Assembly (NCBI GenBank): GCA_002840765.1
Contig: PHCE01000003.1
Location: 149,743-213,742, forward strand
Source: Betaproteobacteria bacterium HGW-Betaproteobacteria-7
GTDB lineage: Bacteria > Pseudomonadota > Gammaproteobacteria > Burkholderiales > Rhodocyclaceae
Reading direction: 5' to 3'
DNA length: 64,000 bases
The position numbers and the translations under genes are program-made. Position 1 is the stretch's first letter. The number at the start of each line of letters is the position of its first letter. The notes beneath the pieces are model-generated. The model made no database searches. It had not been told where the DNA came from and saw only the letters and a program-made list of their open reading frames with translations. Below are positions 9,265-22,407 of the stretch, piece after piece.

Positions 9265-10845
9265 TTACTGATCGGCGAAGCGGCCCTTGAGGGCAAAGAT
9301 GCCCTGCGGACGCTTCTGGATGAAGATGATGATGGCGACGAGGATGGCGATCTTGGCGATCACCGCACCAGCCCAGCCTTCGAGGAGCTTCGAGAAGATG
9401 CCCAGGCCGAGTGCCGCCCAGACCGCGCCGGCCAGTTGCCCGACGCCGCCGACGACGACCACCATGAAGGAATCGACGATGTAGCCCTGGCCCATGTCCG
9501 GGCCGACGTTGGAAATCTGCGACAGCGCCACGCCGCCGAGTCCGGCGATGCCGGCGCCCAGCGCGAAGGCCATGGTGTCGATGCGCGAGGTCGGTACGCC
9601 GACGCAGCCGGCCATCGGGCGGTTCTGGGTGACGGCGCGGACGAACATGCCGAGCCGGGTCTTGTTCATCAGCAGCCAGACGAGCAGCAGCACGAACAGC
9701 GCGAAGCCGATGATGATCACCCGATTCCACGGCAGGATCAGGTTGGGCAGCAGTTCGACGCCGCCGGACATCCAGCCCGGGTTGGAGACTTCGACGTTCT
9801 GCGCGCCGAAGATCACTCGCGCCGCCTGGATCAGCACCAGCGACAGGCCCCAGGTGGCGAGCAGGGTTTCCAGCGTGCGCCCGTACAGCCAGCGGATCAC
9901 CGTGCGCTCCATCAGCACGCCGACCGCAGCGGCGGTGAAGAAGGCGACGGGAATGGCTGCCGGCAGGTACCAGTCGATCAGATCGGGGAAGTGCGTGCGG
10001 AACAGGCTCTGCATCACGTAGGCGGTGTAGGCGCCGACCATCAGCAATTCGCCGTGGGCCATGTTGATGATGCCCATGACGCCGTAGGTGATGGCCAGGC
10101 CGAGTGCGGCGAGTAGCAGGATGGAGCCGAGCGAGAGGCCGGAGAAGATGCCGGCCAAGGTCTCGCCCCAGGCCAGGCGGCGCTCGATTTCCTTGAGCGC
10201 GGTGACGGCGGCGTTGCGTACGCCATCATCGGCTTCCGTTTCCTTGTCGGTCAGCGGCAGCAGCAGGCTTTTGACCGCTGGCGAGGCGGTTTCCGCCAGT
10301 GCCTTGACGGCGGCCAGACGCACCGCCGGGTCGGCATCCTGCAGTGTCGCCTGGGCATGAGCCAATATCAGCAACGCCTTGATCTGCGCATCGCTTTCCT
10401 GTGCCTTGGCGCGGCCGAGAATCTCCGCCATCTCGGCGCCGACATTGCTCTGTAGTTCCTGAGCGGCGGCCAGGCGTACGGCGCTGTCCGGGTTGAACAG
10501 CTTGAGCGCCGCCAGGGCGTTGGCCAGTTCGCCGCGCAGGCGGTTGTTGACGGTGATCGATTCGGCGTCGTCCGGCATTGCTGCAGTCTCGCCGCTCAGC
10601 GCGTCGCGTGCCGTTTCGCCGTCGTAGATGAAGACCTTGTCGCCAGCCAGGAACAGGCTGCCCTCGGCCATCGCCTGGAGGATACGGATGGCTTCCGGAT
10701 CGGCCGTCTGCGCCAGCTGCTGAATGGCAGTGATCTTGTCGGTGTTGTCCTCGGCGGCGAGCTGCCGGACCAGCGCCGCGTCGGGGGCCGCCAGGGCGCC
10801 AAGGCTGCTGGCGCAGAGCAGGAGAGAGAGCAGGAATTTTTTCAT
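9265..10845 (-). CDS. urtB: Urea ABC transporter permease UrtB, with signal peptide and repeat-containing N-terminal extension
   Basis: Start MKKFLLSLLLCASSLGALA; HEAT-like N-terminal region, then LivH-type permease (GLSLGSILLLAALGLAITYGVMGIINMAHGELLMVGAYTAY). Confidence 0.9.
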   Translation of the reverse strand: MKKFLLSLLLCASSLGALAAPDAALVRQLAAEDNTDKITAIQQLAQTADPEAIRILQAMAEGSLFLAGDKVFIYDGETARDALSGETAAMPDDAESITVNNRLRGELANALAALKLFNPDSAVRLAAAQELQSNVGAEMAEILGRAKAQESDAQIKALLILAHAQATLQDADPAVRLAAVKALAETASPAVKSLLLPLTDKETEADDGVRNAAVTALKEIERRLAWGETLAGIFSGLSLGSILLLAALGLAITYGVMGIINMAHGELLMVGAYTAYVMQSLFRTHFPDLIDWYLPAAIPVAFFTAAAVGVLMERTVIRWLYGRTLETLLATWGLSLVLIQAARVIFGAQNVEVSNPGWMSGGVELLPNLILPWNRVIIIGFALFVLLLVWLLMNKTRLGMFVRAVTQNRPMAGCVGVPTSRIDTMAFALGAGIAGLGGVALSQISNVGPDMGQGYIVDSFMVVVVGGVGQLAGAVWAALGLGIFSKLLEGWAGAVIAKIAILVAIIIFIQKRPQGIFALKGRFADQ

Positions 10846-10865
10846 GAGGTTCGATCCGCAATTTG

Positions 10866-10929
10866 TGCAGTGCAGCGACAGATTACGGTGCCCCCTTCGG
10901 GGCGGAAATACGATGAATTGCGTAGGGCT
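10866..10929 (-). promoter_or_regulatory. urtB upstream conserved block (AGCCCTACGCAAT-N5-CGTATTTCCGC ... AATCTG.CG.TGCAC.GCA)
   Basis: Matches the block upstream of urtA (38384-38447) with identical 64-nt length and spacing. Confidence 0.75.
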
Positions 10930-11045
10930 CGCCGCCCGCAACAAAGATTCGAGGAGGCTGTAAGAAATCTGCGGGGCCGGCGACTAATCCCCTGAGCAAA
11001 CGTTGAATGTGCTCACTGCATCCCAACTACCCACGGAGAATCATC

Positions 11046-11372
11046 ATGAAAAAGCAAAATCTAGTTTCCCTCGCCATCGGCTCCGCCTTCGCCGCCGTCG
11101 CCCTGAGCCCGATCGCCCATGCGGCCGATAATCCCTTCGCCGCCAAGCAGCTGTCGGCCGGCTACCAGCTGGCTCAGGCCGACAAGAAGATGGACGGCAA
11201 GTGCGGCGAGGCCAAGTGCGGTGCCGACAAGGCGAAGGGCGCCGCGATGGACAAGAAGGCTGACGGCAAGTGTGGCGAAGCCAAGTGCGGTGCCGACAAG
11301 GCGAAGGCCGCTCCGATGGACAAGAAGGCCGACGGCAAGTGCGGCGAAGCCAAGTGCGGGGCGAAGAAGTAA
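11046..11372 (+). CDS. hvfA: HvfA-type RiPP metallophore precursor (signal peptide plus three KCGEAKCG units)
   Basis: Signal peptide ending AHA-ADN, then three 69-bp repeats encoding DGKCGEAKCGADKAK..MDKKA; MNIO, DUF2063 and DoxX genes follow. Confidence 0.85.
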   Translation: MKKQNLVSLAIGSAFAAVALSPIAHAADNPFAAKQLSAGYQLAQADKKMDGKCGEAKCGADKAKGAAMDKKADGKCGEAKCGADKAKAAPMDKKADGKCGEAKCGAKK

Positions 11373-11386
11373 GCTGAAAACCCCTG

Positions 11387-11414
11387 GGGGCGGCAACCAT
11401 TGCGCTGCCGCCCC
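11387..11414 (+). terminator. Stem-loop between hvfA and hvfB (attenuator/terminator-like)
   Basis: GGGGCGGCA / TGCCGCCCC perfect 9-bp stem with 10-nt loop, followed by gttgtt. Confidence 0.5.
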
Positions 11415-11438
11415 GTTGTTCCTGACCGGAGAACCCCG

Positions 11439-12302
11439 ATGACTGCATCCCTGATGCCCGCTCGCCTGCCCGGTGGTGCCGGCCTCGGCTTTCGCCGCGA
11501 ACTGATCGCCGAGCTGCAGGCCGGCGTGCCGGCCGGCATCGACTTTTTTGAACTGGCACCGGAAAACTGGGCCGGCATGGGCGGCCGCTCGGGACGCCAG
11601 CTGCGCGCCCTCACCGAACGCCATCCCTTTGTCTGCCACGGCCTGTCGCTATCGCTGGGCGGCCCGGCGCCGCTTGACGTGACGCTGCTGCGGCGCATCC
11701 GCCAGTTCATGGATGAGCACGGCATCGGCCTGTACACCGAGCATCTGTCCTGGTGCGCCGACGATAGTCATCTCTACGAACTGCTGCCGATTCCGTTCAG
11801 TGAGGCAGCGGTGCAGTGGACGGCCGGGCGTATCCGCCAGGCGCAGGACATGCTCGGTCGGCGTATCGGCATCGAGAACGCCTCCTACTACATCGCGCCG
11901 CCCGGCGCCGAGATGAGCGAGACGGAATTCATCTCGGCCATCGTCGCCGAGGCCGACTGCCTGCTGCATCTCGATGTGAACAACATTTATGTGAACAGCT
12001 GCAATTTCGCCTTCGATCCGCTGAGCTTCCTGCACGCGCTGCCGCTGGAGCGCACCTGCTATGTCCACGTTGCCGGCCATTACGTCGAGCCGGACGGCCT
12101 GCTGGTCGACACACACGGCGCCGAGGTCATCGATCCGGTATGGACGCTGCTCGCCGCCGCCTACGAGCGTATCGGTGGCGACGTGCCGACCTGCCTGGAG
12201 CGCGACTTCAATATTCCCGACCTGGCGCAACTCACTGCCGAAGTCGGCCAGATTGCCCGCCTGCAGGCAGCCGCGCCGCAGCGGCAAAGGCAGGTGGCGT
12301 GA
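11439..12302 (+). CDS. hvfB: MNIO/DUF692 family multinuclear iron oxidative enzyme, HvfB-like
   Basis: DUF692 features: GGAGLGFRRELIAEL, FFELAPENW, HGLSLSLGG, YTEHLSWCADDSH, IGIENASYY, HLDVNNIYVNSCNF. Confidence 0.88.
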   Translation: MTASLMPARLPGGAGLGFRRELIAELQAGVPAGIDFFELAPENWAGMGGRSGRQLRALTERHPFVCHGLSLSLGGPAPLDVTLLRRIRQFMDEHGIGLYTEHLSWCADDSHLYELLPIPFSEAAVQWTAGRIRQAQDMLGRRIGIENASYYIAPPGAEMSETEFISAIVAEADCLLHLDVNNIYVNSCNFAFDPLSFLHALPLERTCYVHVAGHYVEPDGLLVDTHGAEVIDPVWTLLAAAYERIGGDVPTCLERDFNIPDLAQLTAEVGQIARLQAAAPQRQRQVA

Positions 12303-13042
12303 TGCAGCCGGCTTTCCAGGATTTCCAGCGCGCCTTCGCCCGCCACCTGCGCGACCCGCATCATGTCGCCCGCCCGGCCGGGTTGCCGGAACGGCGCACG
12401 GCGGTCTATCGCGAGCTGGTCTTCAACAACCTTTGTGGCTTTGTCGACCGCTGCTTCCCGGTATGTCGCAGCCTGCTCGGCGAAACGCGCTGGCGCCGCC
12501 TGTGCCGGACTTTCTTTCGCGACTGGCCGCTGCATACGCCATGGTTCCGCGAGATCCCGCGCGAATTCGTCCGCTACCTGGCTGAAGCGCGGATCGCGCA
12601 GCCGCTGCCGGCGTGGTTCGCCGAGCTGGCGCATTACGAATGGGTCGAACTGGCAGTTGATATCAGTGATGCTCCAGTGCCCGCGGTCGATCCGGCCGGC
12701 GACCTGATGGCCCGACCGGTGGTCCTCAATCCGGCGCTGATGCATCTCGCCTGTGCCTGGCCGGTGCAGCGCATCGGACCCGATTACCGGCCACGCAAGC
12801 AGCAGCCGACGCAACTGCTGGTCTACCGGACGGCTGAGGGCGACGTGCGCTTCAGCGAGATCAATCCGGTCACCGCCCGCCTGCTGGCCATGCTGGCCGA
12901 AGGATCAACCAGCGGCCGTGAAGCCGTCGCCCGCCTGGCCGATGAACTGCAGCATACAGACCCCGAACGCCTGCAGGATCTCGGCCGCCAGCTACTGGCC
13001 GAGCTGCGGGAGCAGGGCGTCATTCTCGGAGTCACCCCATGA
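12302..13042 (+). CDS. hvfC: DUF2063-type MNIO partner protein, HvfC-like
   Basis: MQPAFQDFQRAFARHLRDPHHVARPAGLPERRTAVYRELVFNNLCGFVDRCFPVCRSLLG; start overlaps the hvfB stop. Confidence 0.85.
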   Translation: MQPAFQDFQRAFARHLRDPHHVARPAGLPERRTAVYRELVFNNLCGFVDRCFPVCRSLLGETRWRRLCRTFFRDWPLHTPWFREIPREFVRYLAEARIAQPLPAWFAELAHYEWVELAVDISDAPVPAVDPAGDLMARPVVLNPALMHLACAWPVQRIGPDYRPRKQQPTQLLVYRTAEGDVRFSEINPVTARLLAMLAEGSTSGREAVARLADELQHTDPERLQDLGRQLLAELREQGVILGVTP

Positions 13043-13593
13043 AACACAGCATCGAGCGACTGTTCTCCAGCCTAGACCTGCTCGGCCTGTGGCTGGGCCT
13101 GCTCAGCCTGCGCATCCTGCTCGGCTGGGATTATTTCGAAGCCGGCCTGGAAAAATTCCGCGGCGAGAACTGGTTCGCCGACATCGTCGAGCGCTTTCCC
13201 TTCCCGTTCAACCTTGTGCCGCCGGAGATCAGCTGGCAGATGGCCACCTGGTTCGAACTGATCGGTGGTGTGGCGCTGGTCCTCGGTCTGGCGACGCGCT
13301 TCTTCTCGGTGTCACTGATCATTCTGACGGTGGTCGCCATCGCCAGTGTGCACTGGCCGGAATCGTGGTCCGGCTTCGGCCAGCTGATGCAGGGTTACGT
13401 GTTCACCGACCAGGGCCAAGGCAACTTCAAGCTGCCGGTACTGTTCATCGGCATGCTGCTACCGCTGCTGCTGCTCGGTCCCGGGCGCCTGTCGCTCGAT
13501 GCGTGGCTACGCCGGACGTTCCTCGGCGCGGCCGACGCACCCGGGCTCGATCAGCCCGGCTTCTTCAGCAGATCAACGCGCTGCGGCGGATAG
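13039..13593 (+). CDS. hvfD: DoxX family membrane protein, HvfD-like
   Basis: DoxX-like sequence (LRILLGWDYFEAGLEKFRGENWF...FELIGGVALVLGLATRF); overlaps the DUF2063 gene by 4 nt. Confidence 0.82.
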   Translation: MKHSIERLFSSLDLLGLWLGLLSLRILLGWDYFEAGLEKFRGENWFADIVERFPFPFNLVPPEISWQMATWFELIGGVALVLGLATRFFSVSLIILTVVAIASVHWPESWSGFGQLMQGYVFTDQGQGNFKLPVLFIGMLLPLLLLGPGRLSLDAWLRRTFLGAADAPGLDQPGFFSRSTRCGG

Positions 13594-14261
13594 AAGGTCG
13601 CGCCGGCCAGCGTCAGATGGGTCTCGAAACGGCGGCGGACTTCGTCATACAGTTCCGGCGACAGGCGGTGGTCGGTGTGGGTGACCTGAATCATCCGCTG
13701 GTCGAACTGCTCGAAGTTGTCGAAATGGCTGCGCGTCGAAAAGAACAGCTGGCGCTCCAGTTGTAGCAGGCCGCTGGCGACCACCGCGCCGACGGCGGCG
13801 AAAGCGGCTTCGCGCACGGTCTTTTCGTCGTGGAACAGGCGCATCACCTCGTTCAGGTCGCCGCTGAAGACCGGTTCGGAAATCCAGGCCAGACCACCCG
13901 GGCGCAGCACGCGGGCGATTTCACTCAAGGCCTGGTCCATCAGCTCGACCGGCACGTGATGCAGCGACTTGAACATGATCACGATATCGATGCTGGCATC
14001 GTCAAGCGGAATCGCCTCGGCACCGGCCTGGTGGAAATGTACGTTGGGCAGGTCGGTGATCTGCAGATTCTTCGCGTGCTGGATGCGGTCAACTTCCAGC
14101 GCCACCACCTCGCGCACTCGACCGCTCTGCGCCAGTGTGCGCGTCTTCTCGGCCTTGCCGCAGCCCAGCTCGAGCACCCGGGCGCCATCCAGCGGCAGTT
14201 CGCCGAGCATCAGCTGGACTTCATTGACGACGGTGGTCTGGGTCGGGTGGGATATTTGCAT
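13551..14261 (-). CDS. Class I SAM-dependent methyltransferase
   Basis: Motif I VLELGCGKAEKTR, IARVLRPGGLAWISEP; convergent with and overlapping the DoxX gene 3' end. Confidence 0.8.
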   Translation of the reverse strand: MQISHPTQTTVVNEVQLMLGELPLDGARVLELGCGKAEKTRTLAQSGRVREVVALEVDRIQHAKNLQITDLPNVHFHQAGAEAIPLDDASIDIVIMFKSLHHVPVELMDQALSEIARVLRPGGLAWISEPVFSGDLNEVMRLFHDEKTVREAAFAAVGAVVASGLLQLERQLFFSTRSHFDNFEQFDQRMIQVTHTDHRLSPELYDEVRRRFETHLTLAGATFYPPQRVDLLKKPG

Positions 14262-14322
14262 GGCGGCAGGGCAAGTTGAGAAAAACGCGAATATTAACCG
14301 ATTCTGATATGCCGTCTGACCT

Positions 14323-15666
<1,344 letters not shown>

Positions 15667-15725
15667 GGTTGCCGTCCATGTTAAGGGAAATCGCCGGGAC
15701 GGAGGCGGCAGGCCGGTATGCGAAC

Positions 15726-15739
15726 ATCGGAAATCCGAT
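15726..15739. promoter_or_regulatory. Palindromic upstream activator site 1 for the gltI-like operon
   Basis: ATCGGA-AA-TCCGAT, perfect 6-bp arms. Confidence 0.65.
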
Positions 15740-15759
15740 GGCAGAATCGGGGTCTGTAT

Positions 15760-15769
15760 CGGAATTCCG
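15760..15769. promoter_or_regulatory. Palindromic upstream activator site 2 for the gltI-like operon
   Basis: CGGAATTCCG perfect palindrome inside ATCGGAATTCCGGC, centred 32 bp from site 1. Confidence 0.6.
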
Positions 15770-15846
15770 GCGCCTGGCCGCATGGGGCCGGGCTGGCTCA
15801 CAATTGAAATCAATGACTTGCGATTTTCGGCCGCTGGTCCCGAGCC

Positions 15847-15861
15847 TGGCACATCGCTTGC
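15847..15861 (+). promoter_or_regulatory. Sigma-54 (-24/-12) promoter for the gltI-like operon
   Basis: TGGCACATCGCTTGC; GG (15848-15849), N10, GC (15860-15861). Confidence 0.75.
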
Positions 15862-15914
15862 GATAAGAACACTGCCGAAGCCCACTTGCGGCTTCCTCAC
15901 ATTCAGGAGAAGAC

Positions 15915-16814
15915 ATGAAACGTATTGCCCTCGCCGCCGCCTTCGCTGCCGTGTTTTCCACCGCCGTCGTTCAGCCGGTGTTCGCCCAGGAAGCCTCGAC
16001 ACTGAAAAAGATCAAGGACACCGGCAGCATCACGCTCGGTCACCGCGAATCCTCGATTCCCTTCTCGTACTACGATGACAAGCAGCAGGTCATCGGTTAT
16101 TCGCAGGAACTGATGCTCAAGGTGGTCGACGCGATCAAGGCCGAACTGAAGCTGGCCAAGCTCGACACCCGGTTCATGCCGGTCACCTCGGCCAATCGCA
16201 TCACGCTGATCCAGAACGGCACCGTCGATATCGAATGCGGCTCGACGACCAACAACCTGGAGCGCCAGAAACAGGTCGGCTTCTCGACCACAATCTTCGT
16301 CATCGGCACCCGCCTGATGACCAAGAAGACCACGGGCATCAACGACTTCGCCGACCTCGCCGGCAAGAACGTCGTCACCACCGCCGGCACCACGTCCGAG
16401 CGCCTGATCCGCAAGATGAACGAAGAGAAGAAGCTGGGCATGAACGTCATCTCGGCCAAGGATCACGGCGAGAGCTTCCTGACGCTGGAAACCGGCCGTG
16501 CCGTCGCCTTCATGATGGACGACGCGCTGCTCTACGGCGAAATGGCCAAGGCCAAGAAGGCGGGCGACTGGACGGTGGTCGGCACGGCGCAATCCAAGGA
16601 AGCCTACGGCTGCATGCTGCGCAAGGACGATGCCGAATTCAAGAAGGTCGTCGATGCCGCGCTGACCAAGGCGATGACTTCCGGCGATGCCGAGAAGATC
16701 TACGCCAAGTGGTTCATGAACCCGATCCCGCCCAAGGGGTTGAACCTGAACATGCCGCTGTCGGCGGAAATGAAGGCCCTGTACAAGGCGCCGAACGACA
16801 AGGCTTTCGAATAA
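15915..16814 (+). CDS. Amino acid ABC transporter substrate-binding protein, glutamate/aspartate type (GltI-like)
   Basis: Signal peptide, then LKKIKDTGSITLGHRESSIPFSYYDDKQQVIGYSQEL and KKTTGINDFADLAGKNVVTTAGTTSERLIRKMN. Confidence 0.9.
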   Translation: MKRIALAAAFAAVFSTAVVQPVFAQEASTLKKIKDTGSITLGHRESSIPFSYYDDKQQVIGYSQELMLKVVDAIKAELKLAKLDTRFMPVTSANRITLIQNGTVDIECGSTTNNLERQKQVGFSTTIFVIGTRLMTKKTTGINDFADLAGKNVVTTAGTTSERLIRKMNEEKKLGMNVISAKDHGESFLTLETGRAVAFMMDDALLYGEMAKAKKAGDWTVVGTAQSKEAYGCMLRKDDAEFKKVVDAALTKAMTSGDAEKIYAKWFMNPIPPKGLNLNMPLSAEMKALYKAPNDKAFE

Positions 16815-16837
16815 GCCTCAGCTAGTTCCCCCTGTAG

Positions 16838-17971
<1,134 letters not shown>

Positions 17972-18040
17972 GCGCGCGGCAAGACCGGGGTGGCCGTTCG
18001 CGGCTGCCCCGGACAGATCAAACCATAGGAGGGATTCAAC

Positions 18041-18778
18041 ATGGGTTACCAATGGAACTGGGGCGTCTTCTTTCAGCCGTCCGCTACCGGTGACGACACC
18101 TATCTCGGCTGGATGTTCGCCGGCTTCAAGATGACCATTGGCCTGTCGCTGAGCGCCTGGGTCATCGCCCTGCTGCTCGGCGCCCTGGTCGGCGTGCTGC
18201 GCACCGTGCCGAACAAGCTCCTGGCCGGCATCGCCACGGCCTACGTCGAACTGTTCCGCAACATTCCGCTGCTGGTGCAGTTGTTCATCTGGTATTTCGT
18301 GTTGCCGGAACTGTTGCCGGAAAGCCTCGGCAATGCTTTCAAGCAGTCGCATCCGGTGCTGCAGCAATTCTTCGCTTCAATGGTCTGTCTCGGCCTGTTC
18401 ACCAGTGCTCGGGTCGCCGAGCAGGTGCGTTCCGGCATCAATTCGCTGCCCAAGGGCCAGAAGAACGCCGGCCTGGCGCTCGGCTTCACGCTACCGCAGA
18501 CCTACCGCTTCGTCATGCTGCCGATGGCTTTCCGACTGGTTGTGCCGCCACTGACCTCGGAGTTCCTCAACATTTTCAAGAACTCCGCTGTCTGCTCGAC
18601 CATCGGCTTGCTTGAGCTGGCTGCTCAGGGCCGCCAGCTGGTCGATTACACGGCGCAGCCCTACGAGTCCTTCATCGCCGTGACGCTGGCTTATATCGCG
18701 ATCAACGTCGTGGTGATGACCCTGATGCACAAGTTCGAGCGGCGCATCGCTGTGCCCGGCTATATCGGAGGCAAATAA
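18041..18778 (+). CDS. Amino acid ABC transporter permease (GltJ-like)
   Basis: [47 protein letters not shown]; HisM-type permease. Confidence 0.9.
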   Translation: MGYQWNWGVFFQPSATGDDTYLGWMFAGFKMTIGLSLSAWVIALLLGALVGVLRTVPNKLLAGIATAYVELFRNIPLLVQLFIWYFVLPELLPESLGNAFKQSHPVLQQFFASMVCLGLFTSARVAEQVRSGINSLPKGQKNAGLALGFTLPQTYRFVMLPMAFRLVVPPLTSEFLNIFKNSAVCSTIGLLELAAQGRQLVDYTAQPYESFIAVTLAYIAINVVVMTLMHKFERRIAVPGYIGGK

Positions 18779-18779
18779 C

Positions 18780-19460
18780 ATGCATGATTTCGACTGGTCT
18801 TCCATTCCCGGCGCCCTGCCGTTCCTCTGGGACGGCATGAAGATTTCGCTGGTCATCACCCTGCAGGCGGTCGTCGTCGGCATCGTCTGGGGCACTCTGC
18901 TGGCCATGATGCGGCTGTCGTCGATCAAGGCCTTGTCCTGGTTTGCTGCCGGCTACGTCAACCTGTTCCGCGCCGTGCCGCTGGTCATGGTCCTGCTCTG
19001 GTTCTTCCTGATCGTGCCGGAATTTGTTGGACAGCTGTTCAACATTCCAAAGGGAACGGACATGCGTTTGTCTTCGGCCATGGCCGGTTTCGCCCTGTTC
19101 GAGGCGGCCTATTACTCGGAAATCATCCGGGCGGGTATCCAGAGCGTGTCGAAAGGGCAGATGGCTGCCGCCTCGGCGCTCGGCATGACCTACGGGCAAT
19201 CCATGCGCCTGGTCGTGCTGCCGCAGGCCTTCCGCAACATGGTGCCGCTGCTGCTGACCCAGGCCATCATCCTGTTCCAGGACACCTCGCTGGTCTACGT
19301 TTCGGCCCTCGCCGATTTCTTCGGTGCCGCCTACAAGGTCGGTGACCGCGACGGCCGGCTGGTCGAACTGTTGCTGTTCGCGGGCGCCGTCTACTTCGTC
19401 ATCTGCTTCTCCGCTTCGCAGATCGTGAAGCGTCTCCAGAAAAAATATCACCCGGCCTGA
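18780..19460 (+). CDS. Amino acid ABC transporter permease (GltK-like)
   Basis: [46 protein letters not shown]; adjacent to the GltJ-like permease. Confidence 0.9.
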   Translation: MHDFDWSSIPGALPFLWDGMKISLVITLQAVVVGIVWGTLLAMMRLSSIKALSWFAAGYVNLFRAVPLVMVLLWFFLIVPEFVGQLFNIPKGTDMRLSSAMAGFALFEAAYYSEIIRAGIQSVSKGQMAAASALGMTYGQSMRLVVLPQAFRNMVPLLLTQAIILFQDTSLVYVSALADFFGAAYKVGDRDGRLVELLLFAGAVYFVICFSASQIVKRLQKKYHPA

Positions 19461-19484
19461 TCGCCGACTGTCAGGAGAAATCCC

Positions 19485-20213
19485 ATGATCAAGATTGCAA
19501 ACGTCAGCAAAAATTACGGCGACTTCAAGGTGCTTACCGATTGCACGACCTCCGTCAGCAAAGGTGAAGTGATCGTCGTCTGTGGTCCCTCCGGTTCCGG
19601 CAAATCGACGCTGATCAAGTGCGTCAATGGTCTGGAGCCTTTCCAGGCCGGCGAAATCATCGTCGACGGCACCTCGGTTGGTGATCCGAAGACCAACTTG
19701 TCCAAGCTGCGCGCCCGCGTCGGCATGGTTTTCCAGAACTTCGAGCTGTTCCCGCACATGAGCATCACCCAGAACCTGGCCATCGCCCAGGTCAAGGTGC
19801 TTGGCCGCAAGCAGGACGAAGCCATGGACAAGGGCTTGAAGCTGCTCGACCGGGTCGGCCTCAAGGCCCAGGCCAACAAGTTCCCCGGCCAGTTGTCCGG
19901 CGGTCAGCAACAGCGCGTGGCGATCGCCCGGGCGCTGGCGATGGACCCGATCTGCATGCTGTTCGACGAACCGACCTCGGCGCTTGATCCGGAAATGGTC
20001 AATGAAGTGCTCGACGTGATGACCGAACTGGCCCAGGAAGGCATGACCATGATGTGCGTCACGCACGAAATGGGCTTTGCCCGGCGCGTCGCCAACCGGG
20101 TCATCTTCATGGACCACGGGCGCATCGTCGAAGACGACGAAAAGGAGGCCTTCTTCGCCAATCCGCGTTCGGAACGGGCGCAGCAGTTCCTGGCGAAGAT
20201 CCTGCACCACTAG
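19485..20213 (+). CDS. Amino acid ABC transporter ATP-binding protein (GltL-like)
   Basis: [52 protein letters not shown]. Confidence 0.93.
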   Translation: MIKIANVSKNYGDFKVLTDCTTSVSKGEVIVVCGPSGSGKSTLIKCVNGLEPFQAGEIIVDGTSVGDPKTNLSKLRARVGMVFQNFELFPHMSITQNLAIAQVKVLGRKQDEAMDKGLKLLDRVGLKAQANKFPGQLSGGQQQRVAIARALAMDPICMLFDEPTSALDPEMVNEVLDVMTELAQEGMTMMCVTHEMGFARRVANRVIFMDHGRIVEDDEKEAFFANPRSERAQQFLAKILHH

Positions 20214-20219
20214 GCGCCC

Positions 20220-20864
20220 ATGGAAGACGGTCTGAGCCGGCTGCTGGTCAGCTTTTTCCTCGGCGGATTGGTCAGTCTGGCGACGATCACCAATCCGCTG
20301 TCGAAAATCCCGGTGTTCCTCACCCTGTCCACCGGCTTCGAAGCCGGCCGGGCCGCGCAGGAGGCACGGCGGGCCTGTTTCTACGGCTTTTTGCTGCTCG
20401 CCGGCGGTCTCTTTGTCGGTGTCTTCATCCTCGAAGCCTTCGGCATCTCGTTCGGCGCCCTGCGCATCGCCGGCGGCCTGACCGTCGGCTTGATCGGCCA
20501 TCGCATGCTGTTCGGCAACGGCGACGCGACGCAGATTCCCAGCACCGGCAGCTTCGCCTTTTTCCCGCTGGCCATGCCGGGCATCGCCGGGCCGGGGGCG
20601 CTGGCGACGGTGATCGGCATTTCCTCGGAAATTGCCGAACTGTCCGGCGGCGTGCAGCGGCTGCTCGCCTATGTGGCGACGGTGGCCGCCATCGCCGCCA
20701 CGTGCCTGCTGATCTGGCTGGTGCTGCGTTCGGCGCGCTGGGTGTCGCGCCGGCTCGGGGCCGAAGGCATCAATGTCACCACCCGCCTGACCGGATTTTT
20801 GCTCGTCTGCATCGGCGTGCAATTCGTCGGTTCAGGCATCCGCAGTTTCATGGCCGGCACCTGA
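20220..20864 (+). CDS. MarC family (UPF0056) membrane protein
   Basis: Six-TM pattern, FFLGGLVSLATITNPLSKIPVFLTLS, PLAMPGIAGPGALATVI. Confidence 0.85.
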   Translation: MEDGLSRLLVSFFLGGLVSLATITNPLSKIPVFLTLSTGFEAGRAAQEARRACFYGFLLLAGGLFVGVFILEAFGISFGALRIAGGLTVGLIGHRMLFGNGDATQIPSTGSFAFFPLAMPGIAGPGALATVIGISSEIAELSGGVQRLLAYVATVAAIAATCLLIWLVLRSARWVSRRLGAEGINVTTRLTGFLLVCIGVQFVGSGIRSFMAGT

Positions 20865-20905
20865 GCGGCCGCTTTACTTCCCCTAAAAACATAAACGGAG
20901 ACAAC

Positions 20906-22306
<1,401 letters not shown>

Positions 22307-22407
22307 GCGGCGATGGGGGAGGTCATGTTCGCGCCATCCGGCGCCGCCGGTAACCCCGGCGTGCGGCTGTTCGGCCGTACAATGACCTTCCCCTGAGCTC
22401 GCCTGCC

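Noticed and set aside
11193-11365. 69-bp repeats as a non-coding tandem repeat
   Set aside because: In frame within a signal peptide-bearing precursor beside MNIO genes, so better explained as RiPP core repeats.
11044-11737. Minus-strand ORFs across the metallophore precursor
   Set aside because: Arg/Ser/Pro-rich shadows of hvfA and hvfB frames.
18702-20822. 706-aa minus-strand ORF
   Set aside because: Antisense to the ABC transporter and MarC genes, which have clear family motifs.
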